DNA from: Mucilaginibacter straminoryzae
GTDB lineage: Bacteria; Bacteroidota; Bacteroidia; Sphingobacteriales; Sphingobacteriaceae
Length of the DNA stretch: 64,000 nucleotides
Reading direction: 5' to 3'
NCBI RefSeq assembly: GCF_022953055.1
Contig: NZ_JALJEJ010000004.1
Coordinates: 443,925-507,924 of the forward strand
Both the position numbers and the translations under genes were made by a program. The notes beneath the pieces were generated by a model, which was given only the letters and a program-made list of their open reading frames with translations, did no database searches and was not told the DNA's origin. Below are positions 1 through 7,962 of the stretch, one piece after another; positions within the stretch are counted from its first letter, which is position 1; each line of letters starts with the position of its first letter.

Positions 1-217
1 TCGGTTCGAATCCGTTATCCTCCACACTAATTTTAAGCAGGCTGATCTCAAAGTAGAGCGCTTGCTTGTCCCGAATGCTTTCGGGAAAGAGGTCATCGGT
101 TCGAATCCGTTATCCTCCACACTAATTTTAAGCAGGCTGATCTCAAAGTAGAGCGCTTGCTTGTCCCGAATGCTTTCGGGAAAGAGGTCATCGGTTCGAA
201 TCCGTTATCCTCCACAC
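1..217 (+). repeat. 95-bp tandem tRNA-like units (three copies, first partial)
   Basis: The motif TCGGTTCGAATCCG recurs at 1, 96 and 191, an exact 95-bp period. Each complete unit (40-122, 135-217) reads like a tRNA from the D arm to the 3' end: AGTAGAGCGC (D-arm 3' side), CTTGCTT (anticodon stem 5' side), AGAGGTC, a T arm with GGTTCGAATCC, and ATCCTCCA as acceptor 3' strand with discriminator. In place of the anticodon loop and the 3' side of its stem sits the palindrome TCCCGAATGCTTTCGGGA (7-bp arms, 4-nt loop). No 5' acceptor strand matching ATCCTCC precedes the units, so they cannot fold as working tRNAs. The first copy is cut by the window edge and may be the end of a true tRNA. Reading: duplicated tRNA-derived debris. 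Confidence 0.85.
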
Positions 218-226
218 TGATTTAAA

Positions 227-252
227 CAGCCGCTTAACCAGCGGCTTTTTTT
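227..252 (+). terminator. Intrinsic terminator behind the tRNA-like array
   Basis: AGCCGC (228-233) pairs with GCGGCT (241-246) across a 7-nt loop and is followed by seven T (246-252). It looks like the terminator of a tRNA transcript. The last T directly touches the ATG of the GIY-YIG gene, leaving no room for a ribosome binding site between them. Confidence 0.8.
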
Positions 253-498
253 ATGCCGTATTACTTATACATTATCTATTCTGAAACTTTGGATAAATAC
301 TACGTTGGACAAACGGAAGATTTAGACAGGCGTCTATCCGAGCATTTGGCAGGCATTTCGACTTACACATCAAAAGCAAAAGACTGGACGCTGAAGTACA
401 CCGAAAGCTTCGACAGCAGGGAGGCCGCCTTCAGGCGAGAGCAAGAGATTAAGCGAAAGAAAAGCAGGAAGTATATAGAATGGCTGATCTCAAAGTAG
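253..498 (+). CDS. Small GIY-YIG nuclease-family protein (UPF0213-like)
   Basis: An 81-residue single-domain GIY-YIG protein of the small group common beside tRNA and rRNA genes in Bacteroidota. Visible are the first strands YLYIIYS and YYVGQT (GIY and YIG), the helix with the likely catalytic Arg (DLDRRLSEH, about residues 23-31), and the Glu-bearing helix RREQEIKRKKSRKYIEWL near the C-terminus. It has no extra DNA-binding domain. DNA cleavage is the family's general activity; the cellular role of this subgroup is not established. The start codon follows the T-run of a terminator at once, so translation would need readthrough or an internal start. The last codons and stop (482-498) coincide with the D-arm part of the next tRNA-like unit, so gene and tRNA remnant are fused. 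A near-copy begins at 695. Confidence 0.8.
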   Translation: MPYYLYIIYSETLDKYYVGQTEDLDRRLSEHLAGISTYTSKAKDWTLKYTESFDSREAAFRREQEIKRKKSRKYIEWLISK

Positions 499-659
499 AG
501 CACTTGCTTGTCCCGAATGCTTTCGGGAAAGAGGTCATCGGTTCGAATCCGTTATCCTCCACACTAATTTTAAGCAGGCTGATCTCAAAGTAGAGCGCTT
601 GCTTGTCCCGAATGCTTTCGGGAAAGAGGTCATCGGTTCGAATCCGTTATCCTCCACAC
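482..659 (+). repeat. Second block of 95-bp tRNA-like units (two copies)
   Basis: Two further units, 482-564 and 577-659, again 95 bp apart, carry the palindrome TCCCGAATGCTTTCGGGA where a tRNA would have its anticodon loop. The first differs from the rest by AGCAC in place of AGCGC. Its first 17 bases are the end of the GIY-YIG reading frame. The other units begin with the same GGCTGATCTCAAAG but are preceded by TAATTTTAAGCA, suggesting they arose by copying the 3' end of a GIY-YIG gene together with its tRNA tail. Confidence 0.85.
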
Positions 660-668
660 TGATTTAAA

Positions 669-694
669 CAGCCGCTTAACCAGCGGCTTTTTTT
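669..694 (+). terminator. Second copy of the tRNA-type terminator
   Basis: AGCCGC (670-675) and GCGGCT (683-688) with the T-run 688-694. It is the same sequence as the terminator at 227-252 and likewise abuts an ATG at 695. The copy shows that terminator plus GIY-YIG start moved or duplicated as one block. Confidence 0.75.
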
Positions 695-790
695 ATGCCG
701 TATAAGTTATATATCATCTATTCCGAAACTTTGGAGAAATACTGCATTGGACAAACGGAGGATTTGGATAAGCTTAAGAACTATTTTTAG
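695..790 (+). pseudogene. Truncated second GIY-YIG gene
   Basis: The frame from ATG 695 gives 31 residues ending at TAG 788-790. The first 25 or so (MPYKLYIIYSETLEKYCIGQ and on) match the N-terminus of the intact protein encoded at 253-498, then the frame diverges into KLKNYF and stops. It keeps the GIY and YIG strands but lacks the Arg helix and the Glu helix, so it cannot be an active nuclease. The break falls near 775, where the duplicated block ends and unrelated AT-rich sequence begins. Confidence 0.8.
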
Positions 791-905
791 TAGTTACTAA
801 AATAGCCACTCACTTTTCAATATTTTAAAGTTATTTTAACATTGATCATAAATAGACCTTCTAAAAATCTCTTGAAATAAACTTCAACGATTCCTATCTT
901 GTATC

Positions 906-1436
906 ATGCCTTTTCCCTTCTCTGTAAGTTATACTAAACGCTTGAAAGCTGTTATCACTGATGATAATCTGCAACAGGTGTTGGATTATATTCAAAAGAC
1001 AATAGTGGAAAACAAAGGAGACAACGTTTTAATTCAAGATAACACAGTCAGTTATGGCGGTACTACAGGTGCTGTGAGAGGGTCATTATTTGGCATGGTG
1101 GATGGTGGTATGTTTTCATTAGTTACAATAGACCGGGGTACGACCTTATATTATAAAGTTGTAATGCGTCGGAACTCTATCTTAAGTATAATTCTTGCAA
1201 CTATCTTCGCGATGGGTACTTTATGTACAACTGGCTTTTCACAATCATGGTTATTTAGCTTAGTTGCCTTTATTTTTATCTCTTGTGGAAACGCGATGAT
1301 AAGTTGGTTTATGCACGAGGATTTCGGTTTTCAGATTGTAAGTAACATCGATAGATTAATAGGTTTTAAAGATGAGGTAAGTAACATAGATAAAAAGCAT
1401 GATTCCGATTCTGAAAAGCTGAAGAGCTGGTTCTAG
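906..1436 (+). CDS. Hypothetical membrane protein, 176 aa
   Basis: I do not recognise this family. The first 95 residues or so are soluble and mixed in charge, with a glycine-rich stretch (YGGTTGAVRGSLFGMVDGG). Two hydrophobic segments follow close together (about 92-112 and 114-132: SILSIILATIFAMGTLC and WLFSLVAFIFISCGNAM), then a charged C-terminal tail of some 45 residues in which the words VSNID recur. No signal peptide is visible. The topology suggests a cytoplasmic N-terminal domain anchored by a hairpin. Base composition is AT-rich compared with the genes from 2300 on, which fits an acquired or fast-evolving gene. It stands alone between the GIY-YIG debris and the convergent SMI1 gene. 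Confidence 0.6.
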   Translation: MPFPFSVSYTKRLKAVITDDNLQQVLDYIQKTIVENKGDNVLIQDNTVSYGGTTGAVRGSLFGMVDGGMFSLVTIDRGTTLYYKVVMRRNSILSIILATIFAMGTLCTTGFSQSWLFSLVAFIFISCGNAMISWFMHEDFGFQIVSNIDRLIGFKDEVSNIDKKHDSDSEKLKSWF

Positions 1437-1537
1437 GAGGCTAATATAACATAGAATTGAACTTTCCAATTTTTTTAAAGATTCTGTAACGTCCTTTATA
1501 GGTAATAAGATTGAAGAATTTTCCAGAAAATTAGGCG

Positions 1538-2119
1538 CTACTTGCCCTTTGATAGTTCATCAAAAGCGTCAAAATCACAATCTAAGTAACCGTCTTTATC
1601 AACAAACATAATTCTTGTTTCGTAAGCATCTGCAATAACCCCAAACATGCTCGTTAGGGAGCTGTAGATGTAATCAGGATCGGCACCAAATGTGTTTGTC
1701 CAAAATATATTACCATACTTTGCTGTTCCTTCGTTTAGATCAACCCAATAGCAATTACCTGCACCGTCCTCCAGAAATGGAAATAGTTGTTTACATGGCT
1801 TAAAATCTTTAGCCCAATTGTAAAAACTGTCGTCAAATTTCATACTTTGTTCGTGGTAATTGATCGCGTCTTTTAAAGAAAGGAAGTTATGGATAGGTAT
1901 TAGTCCTGTTTTACCACAGGGCGTTATATTATCAATGCTAGTTCCATCAGCAAATAAATATAGTTCTTTAAGTTCGTCGTTAAAGTTCAAGCCTAGCTTA
2001 TCTTCAGTTTTAGTTATATCTGTAGGAGCTGCAGGCGGCCTAAGTATGCTTGGGAAATAATAATTGAGTTCTTTCTGCTTTTTTAGAATAGCGCTAAAGC
2101 TTTCTGTAATAGTGTTCAT
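1538..2119 (-). CDS. SMI1/KNR4 (SUKH) family protein
   Basis: A 193-residue protein with the SMI1/KNR4 layout: an N-terminal helix, a segment like I...E..LGLNFNDELKELY (about 34-54) where the family has its IxxxExxLGxxLPxxL pattern, then FADG, and a later strand motif FPFLEDGAGNCYWVDLN (about 113-129). SUKH proteins are often immunity proteins against polymorphic toxins, or housekeeping orphans. No toxin gene lies next to it here, so an immunity role is only a family inference. No signal peptide or membrane segment is visible. The gene is AT-rich like its neighbour at 906 and is followed on the minus strand by nothing it could be co-transcribed with. Confidence 0.75.
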   Translation of the reverse strand: MNTITESFSAILKKQKELNYYFPSILRPPAAPTDITKTEDKLGLNFNDELKELYLFADGTSIDNITPCGKTGLIPIHNFLSLKDAINYHEQSMKFDDSFYNWAKDFKPCKQLFPFLEDGAGNCYWVDLNEGTAKYGNIFWTNTFGADPDYIYSSLTSMFGVIADAYETRIMFVDKDGYLDCDFDAFDELSKGK

Positions 2120-2268
2120 AGGTAAAATAGCAATAACTGAAACTACAAGATAGTGATTAGACGGCTATTTAAATTAAAAACTGCACCCTTCCTGTTGACA
2201 AGCCTTGTTTTTAGCTGTAAATAAAGATTATAAATCTCTACTTCACGCTACTACTAGTTTTCCCAAAA

Positions 2269-2294
2269 TCCGAAAAGGGCCATCCCTTTTCGGA
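2269..2294 (-). terminator. Terminator of the metal efflux operon
   Basis: TCCGAAAAGGG (2269-2279) is a perfect 11-bp reverse complement of CCCTTTTCGGA (2284-2294), with a 4-nt loop. On the minus strand the stem is followed by TTTT, 34 bp beyond the end of the RND pump gene. Confidence 0.75.
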
Positions 2295-2327
2295 ATAGCC
2301 CTTTACTCTTTTATGGTCGGTTTTTCT

Positions 2328-5300
2328 TTATTTAACCTTTGCCGAGGACGGATCTACCTTACGGTAAGCCCAGCCGAAGATGAGCGGGAATACCCACAAA
2401 CTGAAGATCATGGCGCAGAGGATACCGCCGATAACCACACGTGCCAATGGTCGTGAACTTTCTGAGCCGATACCGTGCGAGATGGCCGCGGGCAGTAACC
2501 CGATTGCCGCCATCAGGGCCGTCATCATCACCGGCCGTATCCGCGAGTTCACGCCAAGCTTAATGGAGGAATACAGTGTATGATGGTCGCCCGTCAATTG
2601 CTCCAGGTTTTGTTTGAATACTGTTATGAGCAGAACGCCGTCTTGTATACAAATACCAAACAATGCAATAAAACCTATACCTGCAGAGATACTGAAATTG
2701 GTACCGGTAATAAACAGGGCCAGGATACCGCCCACAATGGCAAACGGAACGTTAAGGAACACCAGCGCCGCATCTTTGATGTTACCGAACATACTAAACA
2801 GCAGCAGGAAAATAAGCGCCAGGCTGATCGGCACCACCTGCGTCAGTCGCTTTTGCGCGCGCTGCTGGTTTTCAAAGTCGCCCTGCCATTCCATCCGGTA
2901 ACCACGTTTTACCTTTACCACGGCATTCACTTTGCGTTGCGCTTCGGCAATGGTACTGCCCATATCGCGCCCGCGAACGGAGAACTTAACCGTCGAGTAG
3001 CGTTCGTTGCCATCGCGGAAGATCAGACACGGTCCTGTTTTCTCGCTGATGTTCGCAATCTGCTTAATCGCTACTTTAGAGCCGCTTTGCGTAGGCACCA
3101 GCAGGTTACCTATGTCGGTAGGTGTCCTGCGGAAGTTTTCGGGGAAGCGTATCCGGATGTCGAACGTGCGTACGCCTTCATAAAGCGTCGAGGCTGCTTC
3201 GCCACCAATCGCCATCGAAATCACCGAGTTGGCGTCTGCAGTGGTGACACCATACTGCGCCATCTTTTGCTGATTCAGGTTAATATCCAGTTCAGGAAGG
3301 CCGATGCTTCTTAACACACCTAAATCTTCGATACCCCGCACCTTCTTCAATACCTTGTAGATCTCATCAGCGCGGTTCTCCATGTAGTTTAACGAATCGC
3401 CGTAAACCTTCACTACGATGGAACCCTTTACCCCGGAAACCGCTTCCTCGACGTTATCACTAATCGGTTGCGAGAAGTTGAGGCTTGCGCCCGGAAGTAC
3501 GGAGAGCTTTTTATTCATCTGGTCTATCAGTTCCTCTTTAGTTACTTTCGGGTTCCAATCCTCTTCGGGGTATAATAACACGTCGAACTCGTTGTTATAG
3601 AAACCCGCTACGTCTGTACCGTTATCCGGCCGGCCCGTTTGCGAGGCCACATATTTCACCTGCGGAAAAGTCATGACCAATTGCCGCACCTGTTTGGCCG
3701 TACTGATCGACTGGTCCAGCGAAACGCTGTAAGGTAACTGCACCCGCAGCCAGATGGCTCCTTCATCCAGTTCGGGTAAGAACTCGCTTCCCAGGAACTT
3801 AAAGGAGAAAAGACCAATCACCATGGCAATCAACGACACGGTTACCACGATTTCCTTTTTCTTAAAAGCGCCAACGAAGCCATTCAGCATAAAACCGGTA
3901 AGTGCATGCACAAAAGGGTTATGCTTTTCATGCACGTTCTTCTTCAGCAGCATGCTAATCAGCACGGGCACAAGGGTAAGCGTAGTAATCAGCGCACCTA
4001 ACAGGGCAAAACCAAGGGTATAGGCCAGAGGCGAAAACAGCTTACCTTCCACCTTTTCGAAAGAGAACACCGGCAGCAAACCGGTAATGATGATCAGCTT
4101 GGCAAAAAAGATGGCTTTACCCAGCATTGCGCCATTGTTACGGATCATGCCCAGTTTGGCCACTTTGTTAAACCGGTCCATCCCCATCTCGACGGCCTTA
4201 TGATCCAGGAAGACGAACATCCCCTCTACCATTACTACCGCACCATCTATAATAATCCCGAAATCCACCGCGCCCAGCGATAGCAGGTTGGCAGACATGC
4301 CCATCATGTGCAAGCAAATAAAGGCAAAGAGCAGCGCCAGCGGGATAATGATGGAGACAATAAGCGTGGTACGCCAGTTAAACATAAATACCGAAACCAG
4401 TAAGGTCACCAGCAGTATACCCTCTATCAGGTTATGCAATACCGTATGGGTAGCGTACGAAATCAGATCGGTACGGTCATAATAAGGCACAATCTTGGTA
4501 TCCGGCGGTAGTACATCCCGGTTCAATTTCTCAATTTCAGCTTTCAAGGCAGTTACCACCTTGGTTGGGTTCTCGCCTTTACGCATCACGATGATCGCTT
4601 CCACCGCATCTGTATCATCGGTTACCCGGCGATGGCCATGTTCGTCTACAATGGCATCGCTTCGGCCCACCCAACCCAAACGGGGCAGGTTAGAGATCTG
4701 CACCGTAGCCACATCTTTTACTGTAACCGGTACACCATTATTATCACTTACGATGATGTTCCTGATCTCGTTAATATCATTCAGCAAACCAATACCTCTT
4801 ACAGCGTAAGCCTGGTTGTTCTGAATGATCATATCACCGCCGACGTTGATATTCGTTTTCTGAACAGCCGTATACACATCAAGCGGAGTAATACCCAAAC
4901 TGGCCAGCTTTTGCGGATTTACCGTTATCTCATACGTCTTGGTTTTTCCGCCGAAGGCGTTGATGTCACCGATGCCGGGGATAGCCCGCAACCTACGGTC
5001 AATCAGCCAGTCCTGCATGGTTTTCAATTCCCTTACATCCCTCACCTTGCTACGCAGGGTGTAGCGGTAAATTTCGCCCGTGGGGCCTACCGGCGGCTGT
5101 ACCGAAGGGTTCACCCCATTCGGCAGCGTGGCGTTGTTGAGCAAATACATCACCTGCTGGCGCGCTTCCGGGTCTTTCACGCCATCTTCAAAGATCACTT
5201 TTACGTAGCTAAGGCCAAAGATCGTAGTGGACCGCAGACTTACTTTTTTCTGTACCGGGTTCAGCGCAATCTCAATAGGGATGGTAACTAATTTCTCTAC

Positions 5301-5489
5301 CTCCTCTGCACTTTGGCCAGGCCATTGGGTGATAATATCAATTTCTGTATTGGTAACATCGGGAAATGCCTCTATCGGCATTTGAATAAAAGTAATGATG
5401 CCCCCTATTACCAGGGCCGCTGCCATGAACAGGATGAAAATCCGGTTCTTCAGCGAAAATCCGATTATGCCTTTAAGTATCTTAACCAT
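2328..5489 (-). CDS. CusA/CzcA family heavy-metal efflux RND pump
   Basis: A 1053-residue inner-membrane RND transporter of the heavy-metal-efflux (HME) family, full length for the family. It has an N-terminal helix (about 13-33), a large periplasmic loop (about 34-340), a block of six helices (about 345-535), a second periplasmic loop and six C-terminal helices. Helix 4 carries DFGIIIDGAVVMVE (about 411-424). The two Asp in this place are typical of divalent-cation pumps (CzcA type: Co, Zn, Cd, Ni) and unlike the monovalent CusA group. It would use the proton gradient to push metal through the adaptor and TolC protein encoded just upstream (12-13 bp gaps). Exact substrate is inference. It is the last gene of the putative operon from 10006 down. 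Confidence 0.92.
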   Translation of the reverse strand: MVKILKGIIGFSLKNRIFILFMAAALVIGGIITFIQMPIEAFPDVTNTEIDIITQWPGQSAEEVEKLVTIPIEIALNPVQKKVSLRSTTIFGLSYVKVIFEDGVKDPEARQQVMYLLNNATLPNGVNPSVQPPVGPTGEIYRYTLRSKVRDVRELKTMQDWLIDRRLRAIPGIGDINAFGGKTKTYEITVNPQKLASLGITPLDVYTAVQKTNINVGGDMIIQNNQAYAVRGIGLLNDINEIRNIIVSDNNGVPVTVKDVATVQISNLPRLGWVGRSDAIVDEHGHRRVTDDTDAVEAIIVMRKGENPTKVVTALKAEIEKLNRDVLPPDTKIVPYYDRTDLISYATHTVLHNLIEGILLVTLLVSVFMFNWRTTLIVSIIIPLALLFAFICLHMMGMSANLLSLGAVDFGIIIDGAVVMVEGMFVFLDHKAVEMGMDRFNKVAKLGMIRNNGAMLGKAIFFAKLIIITGLLPVFSFEKVEGKLFSPLAYTLGFALLGALITTLTLVPVLISMLLKKNVHEKHNPFVHALTGFMLNGFVGAFKKKEIVVTVSLIAMVIGLFSFKFLGSEFLPELDEGAIWLRVQLPYSVSLDQSISTAKQVRQLVMTFPQVKYVASQTGRPDNGTDVAGFYNNEFDVLLYPEEDWNPKVTKEELIDQMNKKLSVLPGASLNFSQPISDNVEEAVSGVKGSIVVKVYGDSLNYMENRADEIYKVLKKVRGIEDLGVLRSIGLPELDINLNQQKMAQYGVTTADANSVISMAIGGEAASTLYEGVRTFDIRIRFPENFRRTPTDIGNLLVPTQSGSKVAIKQIANISEKTGPCLIFRDGNERYSTVKFSVRGRDMGSTIAEAQRKVNAVVKVKRGYRMEWQGDFENQQRAQKRLTQVVPISLALIFLLLFSMFGNIKDAALVFLNVPFAIVGGILALFITGTNFSISAGIGFIALFGICIQDGVLLITVFKQNLEQLTGDHHTLYSSIKLGVNSRIRPVMMTALMAAIGLLPAAISHGIGSESSRPLARVVIGGILCAMIFSLWVFPLIFGWAYRKVDPSSAKVK

Positions 5490-5501
5490 TCCAGTAAGCT
5501 T

Positions 5502-6608
5502 TTAGCTGTTGAGCGACCCGTAAATTAAAATTGCTTTAGACGAGATCACCCTTTCGCCCAGTTTCAGACCCGAGCTGATGTAAGCAGTCGTTCCGTTTTT
5601 ATTGAGCACCTCTACCGGTCGTAATTCTACGTGGTTGTGCCCGGTCAATACAATAACGTAGTACTGGCTATGATCGAAAACCAAAGCACCTAAAGAAACA
5701 GAAAGCGCCTTGGTATCTTCGGTATTAGCTACCGTAACTGTTGCAAACATCTGCGGCTTCAGCACGTAACCCGGGTTATCCAAAACCACACGCATCTTCA
5801 TTACTTTGGTATTAGGATCAAGCACGTTCATCAATTTATCCACACGCCCGTGGAAGATCTTGTCCGGGTAAGAAACGGTGGTCACGTCGGCCTTATCACC
5901 CTCATGTACCTTGCCGATGTTCTCTTCGTACACATTTGCCTGCACCCACACCTGTTTCAGATCGGATATGGTAAACATCGGCGCATTATTATCCGTACGG
6001 ATAGACATGCCGTTATTGATATTCTTCTGCACCACAAAGCCCGATATCGGCGCCTTGATCACAAAAGTTCCATCCGTGTTATTCCCGTTGATCTTTAATA
6101 CACGCTTTGCTGCAATAAGCGCTGCCAGGGCTTGTTTGTAAGCCGCTTTCGCGTTTGTTACGTCAACCTCTGATGCCAGGCCGCTTTTAAAAAAGTCTTC
6201 CTGCTGCTGCAGTTGTCTTTTTGCCTGGTCTGCCCCAGCCTCTGCCGAAGAAAGGCTGCTGGAGTAGTTGGCCATTTCCCCGCTGCGGATATACCCCAGC
6301 ACCTGGCCTTGCTTTACATAGTCGCCAGGCATTACGTTAATGCCCTGCAGCGTACCCGAAACAAGCGGATACATATTCAATACTTTATCTGCGTTAAAGT
6401 CTACCGCGCCGCTGAATTTAATGGCATAAGCTACGTTAGAACTACGTACGGTATCAACCGAAAGCGTTCGCATCAGCGAATCAGGCAGGATATTAGGGTT
6501 ACGTTCCGGCTCTGCGGGCTTGTGGCTGCTGCAAGAGAAAAGTCCGGAAAGAATAACAACATACGCTACTACCGCATAGCGTGATCTGGTGTTATGTGTA
6601 AATATCAT
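5502..6608 (-). CDS. RND efflux periplasmic adaptor (CusB/CzcB type) lipoprotein
   Basis: A 368-residue membrane-fusion protein. The N-terminus ends in a lipobox (LSGLFSCSS, Cys near residue 26), so it is probably anchored as a lipoprotein. A barrel-sandwich/lipoyl half (VSGTLQGINVMPGDYVKQGQ, about 83-102) is followed by a coiled-coil hairpin (about 115-165), the second lipoyl half (APISGFVVQKNINNGMSI), then beta-barrel and membrane-proximal domains. It would bridge the RND pump at 2328 and the outer-membrane channel at 6621. The gaps to both neighbours are about 12 bp, so they are surely co-transcribed. No His-rich N-terminal metal-binding extension is visible. Confidence 0.9.
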   Translation of the reverse strand: MIFTHNTRSRYAVVAYVVILSGLFSCSSHKPAEPERNPNILPDSLMRTLSVDTVRSSNVAYAIKFSGAVDFNADKVLNMYPLVSGTLQGINVMPGDYVKQGQVLGYIRSGEMANYSSSLSSAEAGADQAKRQLQQQEDFFKSGLASEVDVTNAKAAYKQALAALIAAKRVLKINGNNTDGTFVIKAPISGFVVQKNINNGMSIRTDNNAPMFTISDLKQVWVQANVYEENIGKVHEGDKADVTTVSYPDKIFHGRVDKLMNVLDPNTKVMKMRVVLDNPGYVLKPQMFATVTVANTEDTKALSVSLGALVFDHSQYYVIVLTGHNHVELRPVEVLNKNGTTAYISSGLKLGERVISSKAILIYGSLNS

Positions 6609-6620
6609 AAGGGGAATTGA

Positions 6621-7895
6621 TTAACGGTTAAAAAAAGAACTGGCAGTGATGTAGTTGATCTGCTCTAACGACGACAGCCGGTTAAACAGCAAGCCATTGA
6701 ATTGCAGCACATTGTTTTTATAGGCCTCATAAAAATCAAGGAACTCGAGCAAGCTGATATTTTTACGCTGATAATTCTTCAGCACCTCGTGAACCAGGTG
6801 ACCAAAATCCTGGTTAAAAGATGGATCAAGGTCTTTGTATAATTGTTCTGCCCGCAGCGCGCTCTTATATCCGGTAAAAAGATCATTGGCAATTTGGTCC
6901 TGCTGGTTTTGCAAACCAAGTTTACCCTGTTCTATGGCAATCTGTGCTTGCTTGATGTTTCCCTGGTTACGGTTGAAAAAAGGCAGATTGAATTCGACGC
7001 CCCCGCCAAGGTAATTCTGGTTGAACGATCCAAACTTGTCATAACTTAAAGAGAAGCTGACATCCGGTTTGGCAATTGCTTTCTGAAGCTGAAGGTTAAG
7101 GTTGTTATAATCCACCACAGACCGGGCATACTTTAAATCGTTACGGTTGGTATAGGCCGAATCGAGGTAACTGGCATACGGTACAGCTGCTACACTTTGG
7201 TTGATCGCCTCTTTCCAATCCAGGCGCGGCACTACGGTAACACCCGGAGCAGCGCGGATTAGCATTTTAAATTCGCTCTGCAGCGTATCAATACCTTGTT
7301 GCAGGCCGTTGTATTCGTTGCGAAGCGCATACAATTGTGATTGCACCCGAAGCAACTCTTTCTGCGAAATATTACCCTTGCTGTATTGCTCGCGGTAAGC
7401 GGTAACTGTTTTGGTAAGGGCGTCTATTTCCTCGTTATATACCTTAGCAGACTGCTGCTGGAAATAGATGTTGTAAAAATCATTCCGAAGGGTAAACCGC
7501 AACGTCCGCAACAGGTCAAAAAACTGGTATTTGGCCTGTTCTACCCCTAAGTTGGCTAACTGGATGTTTTTGTTGCGTTTGCCGGCAGTGGTAAAAAGCT
7601 GCGATAAGCCTGCCGACTGGTTTCTGTAAGCATTATGGGTATTATTATAAATACCGTTTTCGAAATTAAAGTCGGGGTTAGGGAATAACCGCGCTGTTAT
7701 TACTTGCGCGCTGGCATTATCAATATTATAGTGCTGCGCAAGCAGGGTAAGGTTCTTTGTTAAAAATTGCGTTTCTGCTTCTTTAATACCTATACTGAGT
7801 GTATCGTTGCTGAGGCCTTGCGCTTTAACGCAGGCCCCGGCAACTATACACCACAATTGAATAGGGAAAAGAACGCGAACAAATTTTCGGTGCAT
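6621..7895 (-). CDS. TolC family outer-membrane efflux protein
   Basis: A protein of about 424 residues with a cleavable signal peptide (VRVLFPIQLWCIVAGACVKAQ) and two repeats rich in long amphipathic helices, the pattern of the TolC/CzcC outer-membrane factor. The ATG at 7895 was chosen. The frame extends six codons upstream to a TTG, which only adds MHKQIV before the signal peptide. It forms the exit duct of the tripartite pump whose adaptor and RND parts follow directly on the minus strand. The gene starts 67 bp after the sensor kinase, close enough for one transcript. Typical family members are 400-450 residues, so it is full length. Confidence 0.88.
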   Translation of the reverse strand: MHRKFVRVLFPIQLWCIVAGACVKAQGLSNDTLSIGIKEAETQFLTKNLTLLAQHYNIDNASAQVITARLFPNPDFNFENGIYNNTHNAYRNQSAGLSQLFTTAGKRNKNIQLANLGVEQAKYQFFDLLRTLRFTLRNDFYNIYFQQQSAKVYNEEIDALTKTVTAYREQYSKGNISQKELLRVQSQLYALRNEYNGLQQGIDTLQSEFKMLIRAAPGVTVVPRLDWKEAINQSVAAVPYASYLDSAYTNRNDLKYARSVVDYNNLNLQLQKAIAKPDVSFSLSYDKFGSFNQNYLGGGVEFNLPFFNRNQGNIKQAQIAIEQGKLGLQNQQDQIANDLFTGYKSALRAEQLYKDLDPSFNQDFGHLVHEVLKNYQRKNISLLEFLDFYEAYKNNVLQFNGLLFNRLSSLEQINYITASSFFNR

Positions 7896-7962
7896 AACTA
7901 TTTGTTTATGCAAAGTTATCTACAGGATGTTAGAGGCCCGTTATACCGGAATTAGAATAGTA

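Noticed and set aside
40..217. Intact tRNA genes
   Set aside because: No 5' acceptor strand complementary to ATCCTCC precedes the units and the anticodon loop is replaced by a palindrome. They are tRNA-derived, not working tRNAs.
1..659. CRISPR-like regular repeats
   Set aside because: The period is 95 bp with no variable spacers; the linkers between units are identical and the units have tRNA features. No cas genes are near.
1538..2119. SMI1/KNR4 gene as part of a toxin-immunity locus
   Set aside because: No polymorphic toxin, Rhs or secretion-linked gene is adjacent; kept as an orphan SUKH protein.
2580..3314. Long open frame (244 codons) opposite the RND pump gene
   Set aside because: It lies wholly antisense to a clearly conserved pump gene and has no family features; GC-rich coding DNA often gives such shadow frames.
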